DNA of 64,000 bases. Origin: Ilyonectria destructans (lineage: Eukaryota; Ascomycota; Sordariomycetes; Hypocreales; Nectriaceae). The DNA is taken from assembly GCA_020740775.1 (NCBI GenBank), contig JAHEWK010000002.1, forward strand, positions 4,092,001 through 4,156,000, written 5' to 3'. Under the pieces are notes generated by a model. It saw nothing but the letters and a program-made list of their open reading frames with translations. It was not told the DNA's origin and made no database searches. The translations under genes were made by a program, and so were the position numbers. Positions 56,501 through 64,000 of the stretch are shown here, piece by piece; positions within the stretch are counted from its first letter, which is position 1; each line of letters opens with the position of its first letter.

Positions 56501-57739
56501 GAAGAACGATGTGCTGCCGCTGATTGCATTTTCCCATCTAGCCACAGCAGACAAAGTTGGGCCAACGTCAAAGAAATGTAAGTACTTCTGTCACTCTTGC
56601 AGCATCATCTCTAACACCCGGAATTAGGCCTCGAGTTGGCAGATCTCCATTCCAAGGCAGTTGACTACCCCAAGACTGGGGAGCCGGCTACCTTGAGACG
56701 AGATCAACACCCCAGGCAATGGCCACATTTCATGGAAAAGAAGAACTCGTATCATTCAAGAAAGGCACTCGGAGTCATATACGACAAAGTCATCAACAAA
56801 TCGATCCAGTTCAACCCCATCTGGGGTAACCCGTTCGACCAACGAATCATCAAGCACAAGACACTCACACCTGGAAGCGACATGCTCGATGCCGCTAGAC
56901 AAATCAAGTCACAATACGATGTCTCTGTGCGTCGGATTCTCAACCAGCATGATCTCAAGACCGAATTCGAGCTTTGGACGGGATTTGCCATGTCCAAGGG
57001 TCCGAATGGATCCGACTATAAGCGCCAAGAAGAGCTGGGGCGAGAGTATGACGCGTTAAAGCACCGGTTCCGTGATATGTGTTATGGGGCTGCAGGCGGA
57101 AAGCATACCGGGCTGATTGACTGCTTTGTTGTGGCCATGTACACTGTTACCGAGGAGGAGACTAAAGCTGCACTATCCGAACTCAACCAAGAATCGATCG
57201 ACGACACGAACGACGCCCTGCAGCCGGATGAACTAGAATCGAAAGCGATGCCGCTAATCAGCTTCCCCTGGATCTTTCATTGGGTCCTCATCCGGCTCGT
57301 AGGTAGCGATAGCACTAAGGAGTCGAGTCAAGTGGCGGCTGGTCAAGGGAGACACCAGCCCTTGCAACCACTCGGGGACAAGCAATCGGATAGTGTCCGC
57401 GTTGATCACAAGGCCGGCGCAGTAGAGGCGGCGCGGACCGATCTTGGGGCTAAAGACCACGCCAACTTGCCAGACGGGACTGTCATCGAACATGGTCAGC
57501 CGCTGACGCTCTTTGACCTCCCAGAAGCAACATCCCCCAGGTCTCCTTCTTTCGATGCGGACGAAGGAAAGGCTTCAATGAGACAAAGCCAGCAACCGGG
57601 TTTGGATCGCAATGGTGGCAATGATGATGGCAGTGGCGGGGAGGTCAACGCTGCCGCCAGGGAAACAGGGTGTGATGAGGCGCAAGAGGAGAGCGCCATG
57701 GATCGTCTCGCCCGCCTCGTTGATTGCGGGGGGGAGTGA
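53574..57739 (+). CDS. RNA-dependent RNA polymerase (cellular, silencing), RRM-containing
   Basis: Makes double-stranded RNA from single-stranded templates for Dicer in RNA silencing. Exons 53574-56577 and 56628-57739 with a 50-nt intron (GTAAGT...ATTAG), in phase; product 1371 aa. Residues about 66-125 look like an RRM (VHLDNLPVGV as RNP2, GTMAARIRFEPP as RNP1). The RdRP core has FTDGVGKIS, FRMGGCKGVL, VKGVCLVGRNPSLHPGD-type sequence and the catalytic loop SGGDLDGDDFF with D925, D927 and D929. The region after the core (SFPWIFHWVL, near 57265) is usual for the eukaryotic family, and the last 150 residues are a disordered tail. RRM plus RdRP fits the SAD-1/Rdp1-like clade. Intact active site and frame. 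Confidence 0.93.
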
Positions 57740-57970
57740 CGGAACCCGGAGACTAGGGGTCAGGGAGCAGCGATTGGGCAGGTTGGTTCAGACAGGGCTC
57801 CATGGCTGTTAGAGGTGGCCTTGGGCCGTTCGAGATTCTTGGAGTTTCACAAAGCGGAGAAATAGAGAGCATCTAACGGACCGAAGGGGCTAAGAAGAAA
57901 GCATTTTGCAGTATCCTGCAGGGCTTCTGGCGCATCCAACCAGGAGATGCCTGACGATGGGATGGTCAAA

Positions 57971-59384
57971 TCATCGTCTAACGCACAAATCTGTTCGGAG
58001 GACCCATTTTTCGCCCGCTGTGACCTCGCGCCCCTCGTGCTAGATTGATTAGCGGCGTCAGCCATCAAGAGTCGCTTCAAGCCTCTAACGGATCTTGGAT
58101 TCTGAGGGGAAAAGAGAAAACATCTCGAAAAAGGTAGGGCTTACGAGAAGGCAGTCGTCACCGTGCTTATGCAGGAGGAGCATCCCCGTCTCCAGAGGCA
58201 CAGCAATTTCCTCTCCCGTAGACTTGCGGTCGCGTGGGTAGAAGACCGTCTCCCCTCCGACGCAGCCTTCGGCGGCTGAGGTCAGGTAGAGGAGAAGCGT
58301 CCACGTGGTGCGGACGGCAGTCGGGGGATCCAGCGGCAACGTCAGGTTGTTCGAATCGTCATCTAGGTTTAGCCACCGGCAGTTAGCTACAAGTAGGATG
58401 TGGATCTGTGATGTCAACATCAGAGCTAGGCAGTTGACAGGTAGGAGAGTGCAAGAGTGGCGCCGTCAGTGCATAATCGAGCTGAGCGAACAAGAGGAAC
58501 ACTGGTTCATGACAGGTTGGGATCACAGGCCGGGGCAACGGATGCGGCAGGCCGGAACGATGAGAAATTCGAGCGGGCAGCAAGTACCGAGACCGACGAG
58601 AGGTAGCACACCCGAGGGTGTGAGACATCGGTTGTTAGTTGACGAGGCGAGGCAGGGCAGTGGTGAAGAATGAAGTTGGAGTGGAGTGTATGTTAGACCG
58701 TTAGAGGGAGGGAGGGCGTTGGGTTGAGTTATGGATTAACCAACAACAGATAGCCAAGACGGTCGCGGAACGTGTACGTACAGTGGCAATCAAAGTACTG
58801 GCCCTGGGAATAGCGGTACACCCGAATATTTGGGCTCAACCCGACGAGTTCACCGCCCCTGCAAATCCGTCAGTCTGCAATCTCGGCTTGCAAAGACGAA
58901 CGCAGTGCAACCATATTGCTTTTGGGACCGCGTGTGAATGGGTGTTTCCGATGCAGGGTGTCCAACGGACAATGTGTGACAGAGCCTTGTCCAGCTGGAA
59001 AACAAAGCAAACTCACCAGAGACCCTGGGCATCGCCACCCTCCAACAGCGCCTCCTTGAGACCTGTCTCTTCCCAGAGGCGAATGGCAAAATCCGGGCTG
59101 TCGACTTGGAACCGGTCGTTGACTCGGACGGCCTCCCCCCGCTTGGGGCGACCGGGAGTCGTCTGCAGCGGCAATGTCTTGAGAAAGCTCACATAGTCTC
59201 GGCAAAGGGAGCGGGGAAAGAAGGAGGGCACAAGCACCACCTTGGAGGTCAAGGGGTGTGGGTTAAGTGTCAGGTTGACAACGGGCAACGGAGGCTTGAA
59301 GGCCGGCCACGATGGGAGGGGAGGGGGCGGTTGGGGCGTCGGCGCCGGGGTCTTGGAGGACTTGGATCCTTTGGGTTTGGGCAT
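57971..59384 (-). CDS. 2-oxoglutarate/Fe(II) dioxygenase, prolyl-hydroxylase-like
   Basis: Minus-strand exons 59384-59017, 58858-58782, 58362-58145 and 58039-57971; introns GTGAGT...TGCAG, GTACGT...CCTAG and GTAAGC...TCTAG, all in phase; product 243 aa. The double-stranded beta-helix fold is shown by RVYRYSQGQYFDCHYDD (iron ligands H148 and D150), GGETVFYPR, and LLHEG with the third ligand H222 followed by KWVLRTDL with R236 for 2-oxoglutarate. The iron ligands come from exons 2-3 and 4, so the enzyme is complete only when all four exons join. The N-terminus is Lys/Pro-rich with no signal peptide. Substrate is unknown. The gene is convergent with the RdRP gene, with 231 bp between their stop codons. 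Confidence 0.88.
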
Positions 59385-61255
59385 GGCGATGCGATGGGAT
59401 CGGATCGAGGGTAGCCGATTCGGAGGCGGTGCCCTTGGAAAGAGTGTCGGACCGCGATTTTGATTTTAGAAGCAATGACGCGAGGTGTGTGCTGGTATCT
59501 GGACTTGCATCAGTCTGCCGGTACGTACACAAATAAACAACCAAGTGCAGGGAGGGTTATGCCGCTCCACGACCCAAGCGCCAAGATAGGCGGAATAGCG
59601 ACTAGGAAGGGTTCCGTAGTTGGCCCGGGCGTCAATGGGCTGTACCATAATAGTACATAAGTTAACTTAGTAGTTCAACCAAGTGCCACAAGTGGACTCA
59701 CCGATCAGAGCAAAGTGGGCACGCCATCAACATCAACGGAACGCGGCCCTGTATCTGAATCGTGTGAGAGCGGCCGGCGCCCGTCGGCCCCCTCCTCCCG
59801 CTGGGACTGGCCCAGGCGCTAGATGCACGAGGCAGAGCATCGGGTTTGGCGGGAGTGGACCAACAGTGGCCGTGAAGCGCAGAATTGCTTTTGAGAGCCG
59901 AGTTGGGCAGGTTGCAGATGGGCAACCTGGGCTTTGTCTGCACCAGGCTGACTGCCGCTGGCCTATGCACCGAAGGTGGCGAAGAAGACGACTGACGGCT
60001 GACCGCTTGGACATCCGGAGGCATGGGTGACGGCCTTGCTGCTGAACCGAAGCCGGGGACCTGGGTTGGCGATGTTGGTGCTCAGGTGCCGAGGTGGCAG
60101 GGCGGTCGTAGCGTGTGAGTGGCGCTGGCGATCACGATGGATGACCTACTTAAATGGGTTGCAGCAGTGCTCCAACGGCAGGGCGGAGGGGTGATCGACA
60201 GTGCCAGCCTGATACTGGCAGGTCCCTGGAGCACGAGGCGGCGTGTGCGAGCAGCATGCGATTTGCTCGGAGCGATGTGATTGCCATTGGCGAGGGAGAG
60301 TCCTTGCAGTTGAAATACTAATACAAGGAGACGGCAGAGAGACATGGCGGCGGCATCCTTGTAGGCGGACTTGCAGAACCCCGCCACATGCATCGTCACT
60401 GTGTCATGCCTAGGTACCTATGCGCCATCATTTCTTGCCAGAGATTGAGAGAACTTGGGCGTTGCTTTGGGGGGAAACACAAACGCCCACAGCTGGTAGT
60501 TAAGTAGATCTACATTCTACCATGGAGTGTGAGTCTTGCGTGGGTTTATGTGTGTCAGTGTGTGCCGTTTGTGTGCCCGCGCGCATCTGCCCAGCCAGCA
60601 TGTGCGTCTTGGTTGCATCGGCTATTGGACGAGTACGGAGATGTGCAGTAGCTATCTCTGCCTCGTCAGCTCAAACAATCGTCTTTGTGCCTGCGTCGAC
60701 CCCATATCCATGCTTCGATTCCGTGCGCTTTTCCGAAATCAACACTAGGGGTAACTATAGCGTCTAGTGTTATTCGCAGCCTGACAATAACAACCACCCG
60801 TCCAAGACAAATCTCCCGACTGGATGTTAACTCCCCGGCTTTCATAGGTCGACCGGGGTTTCAGACCAAGTGCTTCTTCCCATTCCAGCTTCGTACAGAC
60901 GTAACTTTGGCCATTTCCTCGCCGTGTACAGTAACTTTGGCCAAGACGTGCTGTGGTTGGGCCTGCCTCCCTTCCTTGGCCCGGTACGACGCTGCCTAGC
61001 TGGACAGCGCAATGCATGTTCAAGGGCTGTGCGGAGTGGCGGGTAAAGAATTGCTTCTGTAAACGGCCGCGCCTGTGGAAGGATATCCATACGAGAATGC
61101 GAGGCCCCAGGATTAGCATAACATGTCTGTTACACCCTTTGCCCACAATCCCATATAAACCCCATCCAGGGGTGGCCGATTGCTAGAGAGATTCAGGTCG
61201 GTCTCCTTCACTTGGTTCCGATAGATCGATTGTCACCTTCGCCTCGTTTTCCACA
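59385..61255. other. 1.9 kb intergenic region
   Basis: No gene recognised on either strand; frames are short and mutually overlapping. It includes the promoter of the dioxygenase gene on the left. Confidence 0.5.
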
Positions 61256-62152
61256 ATGTTGGTCAGTTTTGCTCTGGCAGCCATCGCAAGAGCCTTGGGC
61301 GAGACCCCCGAGCAGGGCAAGCCGAAGCCGACGGTAGCTATCACGTCCACTCCTCGACTGACCCGCACCATCCAACGTTTCGAATCACTGTGGAGGGACT
61401 GGGCAGAGTGTCTGAGAGTTCAATATCGAAACGACGAGGACCCTGAGCTCGACAAGCTCTTTGCCAGGACAGCTCGGGTCATGTCCGGCTCGTCAATCAT
61501 CTTTTCCAACATAAAGATGAAGACGAAGAGGGGCAGGGTGGAAATGTCAAGCGGGGCCCTCGTCAAGATATTGAGGAATACACGAAAGGCCATCGTCTCA
61601 AGCCAGAGAATCACCCACACCAAAGAACTCCAGACATGGGTTCTTCCAAAAAAGCCTCCACTGGGAACTCTCTCGTCGGACCCAGCCCTCCAGGAATATG
61701 AACGCAGGAAGCGGATCAACGACAAAGCCGGCATCCTGGTCGACCGAAGGAAGAAGCCGGTGCAGTGTTGCATGTTTGTCGCGCTGGCTCTGTTCCAGTT
61801 TCTCTACCCGGATGAAGTGCATGACTTTGTCGCCGAGTACGAAGACGAGATCGTTCACAAGACTTTCGGCCGAACCCTTTCGGTCGATGATGCGAAGACA
61901 TATGAACGATTGCAATTGAAACAACACTGTCGAGCACGACTTACACCGCCACAAGACAAGATGCCAAAGAGTGGGGTTCCATACGGAGAGCTTGCATGTA
62001 TCCCTCGCTTTGTGCGAAACCCAATGGCTTGCGGAGCGCCCATTGTGACCAACCAGTACCGCGTTGAGAGTAATGCCCCCCTCCTCCGCATGTTGCATGG
62101 CATGACTGACACAAGAATTCTGCAGAAGCTGAGAGGGAGTACATCAATCTAA
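61256..62152 (+). CDS. Orphan 298 aa protein, function unknown
   Basis: Single open frame of 298 codons starting at ATG in CACAATG; I do not recognise the family. The composition is that of a folded soluble protein: charged helices (TRTIQRFESLWRDWAECL; LQEYERRKRINDKAGI), a hydrophobic stretch (QCCMFVALALFQFLYP, about 180-195) followed by the acidic FVAEYEDEIVHKTF, and a Cys/Pro-containing C-terminal part. The first 15 residues (MLVSFALAAIARAL) are mildly hydrophobic but lack a clear signal-peptidase site. It lies alone between two intergenic gaps. Evidence for coding is the length and composition only, so a chance ORF or a lineage-specific gene are both possible. Confidence 0.55.
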   Translation: MLVSFALAAIARALGETPEQGKPKPTVAITSTPRLTRTIQRFESLWRDWAECLRVQYRNDEDPELDKLFARTARVMSGSSIIFSNIKMKTKRGRVEMSSGALVKILRNTRKAIVSSQRITHTKELQTWVLPKKPPLGTLSSDPALQEYERRKRINDKAGILVDRRKKPVQCCMFVALALFQFLYPDEVHDFVAEYEDEIVHKTFGRTLSVDDAKTYERLQLKQHCRARLTPPQDKMPKSGVPYGELACIPRFVRNPMACGAPIVTNQYRVESNAPLLRMLHGMTDTRILQKLRGSTSI

Positions 62153-62698
62153 ACCGAAATAACAGGCCGCAGCACCTTGGCGTTGCAACGCCCACAACCC
62201 ACAACCTTTCGGGCGATGAGTCGGTGCGCAGCTAGGGCCTCAACTGTGAGGCGGCGATGACTGCATTGAGGGGCATTGACAGCCCCGGCCAGGTTGCCCT
62301 GAAGGATCGGTGAGAAAACTACAGAGGCAAGAGGATGAAAAGATACGGCGGAACGCGGCCCGATTTGAGGTTGGGCCGTCTTGCTTTTGCATGTAACATG
62401 GGAATTACCAGTGATCCGTGGAGTAACGTAGTCCTCCCAGTGATCAGGGGGAAGAGAAGAGGCGTCAAAGTTATACATGCATACGGGTAAACACAATAGA
62501 ATTTATCGATTTAATGACATATGCATAAAACGGGGTTCTGATTTTGTGTTTGCAGCGAGCCAGCGAGCGTGTCGAGTTCCTAGCATCCAAGGCTCTCTCA
62601 GGAACGGCACAACAGCAAAAAGCATATCGATAACGCACCGGAGCCACTGTGGAACCTTGCATTACCATCTCTTTCCTATTTCGACTCCCCGGCCATCA
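62153..62698. other. Intergenic, orphan ORF 3' to AIM11 5'
   Basis: 0.55 kb; the AIM11 frame stays open upstream to 62477 without another ATG in a better context. No separate gene. Confidence 0.45.
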
Positions 62699-63247
62699 AT
62701 GGCAGGCGCCTTCGCCATGTCTGGAACCGCTAGCTCTCCAGCGCCTCAAACAACCACCAACACCATCAATGCTTCATCTCAAGACACACCACCGCCTACA
62801 TCATCATGGGGGCGCCCACTCAAGCAGTTCGGGTTCCTATTTGCCGGGGCCGGATTCATGGCCGCATCAGTAGCCATATCACGACGCTCAGTGATGCGAA
62901 GGCGGCTAGATGCCATCCCCAAGTTCTACTCATCTAACAGAGACCCAGTCGCCTTCGACTCTGCAGACCGGTCAGCGCTTGCCGCGCAAGCATTGGGCTT
63001 GGCAACGCTCAATGTCATGAGCTTTGGGGTCATGCTAATTGCGGGCATTGCCTGGAGCTTTGATCTGAGTTCCATTGAGGAGCTCCAGACCAGGACCCGA
63101 GCCGTCACGCGACGGTCGGGGGCTTTGTTTGTGAACCCTGAGGATGAATCTGAGATGAAGCATATGATGGAAGACCTCATGTCACGTATGGGTATGGAAA
63201 AGCCGGCGCTACCAGGGAAGGAGGAAGAGGGAGCCAAGAAGGATTGA
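62699..63247 (+). CDS. aim11: AIM11 family protein (altered inheritance of mitochondria 11)
   Basis: 182 aa, single exon from the ATG at CAATGGCAGG. After a Ser/Thr/Pro-rich N-terminus, the family core starts at SWGRPLKQFGFLFAGAGFMA (about 38), with one hydrophobic segment, the basic SRRSVMRRRLDAIPKFY linker, and a second hydrophobic segment (LGLATLNVMSFGVMLIAGIAW, about 100-120). Two membrane segments around a basic loop are the AIM11 pattern. The C-terminal EMKHMMEDLMSRMG helix is also usual. The yeast gene was named from a mitochondrial inheritance screen; the molecular role is not known. Confidence 0.88.
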   Translation: MAGAFAMSGTASSPAPQTTTNTINASSQDTPPPTSSWGRPLKQFGFLFAGAGFMAASVAISRRSVMRRRLDAIPKFYSSNRDPVAFDSADRSALAAQALGLATLNVMSFGVMLIAGIAWSFDLSSIEELQTRTRAVTRRSGALFVNPEDESEMKHMMEDLMSRMGMEKPALPGKEEEGAKKD

Positions 63248-64000
63248 GAACATCGCACAGTCTCGCACCACAACGATCTCCGAACTCTTAGCTCGAAAGC
63301 GCGAGTTCGGATATGTACACTAGGGCCGATGTGACGGCTAGGGGCAAATTCGGAGCAAACTCACCACACTGCACGCGTTCGAACATGACATTCAATAGCA
63401 ACAAATGGGATCACTAAGATATCACAATCGTCCCCGCCTGGTCTTACATAGCCTCAGCCTTCAAGCCACGGTACGATCGCGCTCTCGATATTCGCACTCC
63501 AGAACTCGATCGGCTGGGGAATCCAGGGTCCTGGATATCGGGACTTGGCTCAAAAAATCGCATCTAGCCTATGACCTGTGTTGGCACCCCTCCCCTTTCT
63601 TTTTCCAAGCAAGCCATTAGGGGAGCCGGAACTGTCGCCGCTACAACCATGGTGGGCCACCAGCGCATGCGCCTGGATGGTGCGCAGTTGACTTGTTGCA
63701 CATTGAAATCATTGCTTAGTTTGGGCAGATCACCCCTGCCCCAACAGCCTCGTTTCGCAGGGACGAGCTGAAATTCCAACTCTAATCATGGCACACGGAC
63801 ATATTGCGGCATGTGAGGCGGTACTATTGTCGTCATTGTGCTCTCCTTTGGTTAAAAAGGCCGAGTATCAGGGGGACAAGGTTGCAGTCAGCTACAAAGA
63901 TGACGGAGCAGTCCAGAGTCGCCGCCATCTCGAGGTCAGGGTCCCAAAGGAAGTGCAAGGTGCCCATGAGAAAAAGCAAAACCAGCCCACTTGACATGCC
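63248..64000. other. Right end of window, no gene recognised
   Basis: 0.75 kb. A 68-codon frame at 63788-63994 (plus) has no recognisable content and could be chance or the start of a gene that continues beyond the window. Confidence 0.4.

Noticed and set aside
63788..63994. 68-codon plus-strand ORF at the window end
   Set aside because: Short, no recognisable motif; cannot be judged without the sequence beyond the window.

Overview
The window is nuclear DNA from a filamentous ascomycete, most likely a Sordariomycete (order not resolvable from sequence alone). The reasons are short spliceosomal introns (about 50-210 nt, GTRNGT...YAG with CTRAC-like branch sites), long CT-rich leaders, wide intergenic spaces, and a gene set typical of Pezizomycotina: the bZIP factor KapC, the pH-signalling protein PalI, an AspE-type septin, a DUF7704-type membrane protein and a cellular RdRP for RNA silencing. 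An interstitial TTAGGG-type telomere repeat fits this group. Gene models below were assembled by eye from reading frames, splice signals and phase agreement; no search was run.

Layout. 0-10 kb: the 3' end of the TORC1 subunit Kog1/Raptor, cytosolic aspartyl-tRNA synthetase, a 5.3 kb stretch without a convincing gene, and kapC. 10-14.3 kb: an accessory, AT-richer island with five paralogous, apparently intronless genes for 61-77 aa proteins that share seven cysteines at almost rigid spacing, plus fragments of an unrecognised spliced gene on the other strand. 14.4-23 kb (all minus strand): a choline/ethanolamine phosphotransferase of the ER, an unrecognised 598 aa protein, and palI/rim9. 23-38 kb: fumarase with a mitochondrial presequence and an internal second start, an ABC1/UbiB atypical kinase (Mcp2-like), and the septin, separated by long intergenic regions. 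39.5-45.2 kb: a telomere-protein neighbourhood, with a Taz1/TRF-like protein (minus) and a two-Myb Teb1/Tay1-like protein (plus) transcribed away from each other around a small DUF7704 membrane protein gene. About two and a half TTAGGG telomere repeats lie 126-143 bp upstream of the Taz1-like start codon. 45.9-64 kb: ribosomal protein eS4, mitochondrial D-lactate dehydrogenase, an RRM-containing RNA-dependent RNA polymerase, a small 2OG-Fe(II) dioxygenase convergent with it, an orphan 298 aa ORF, and AIM11.

Most genes are independent housekeeping units. Links that the sequence suggests are the mitochondrial/carbon genes (fumarase, D-LDH, Mcp2-like, AIM11), the pair of telomere-repeat-binding proteins, and the tandem seven-cysteine family, which is the best candidate for an undescribed system. 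The second most interesting point is possible autoregulation of the Taz1-like gene through a telomere repeat in its own promoter.
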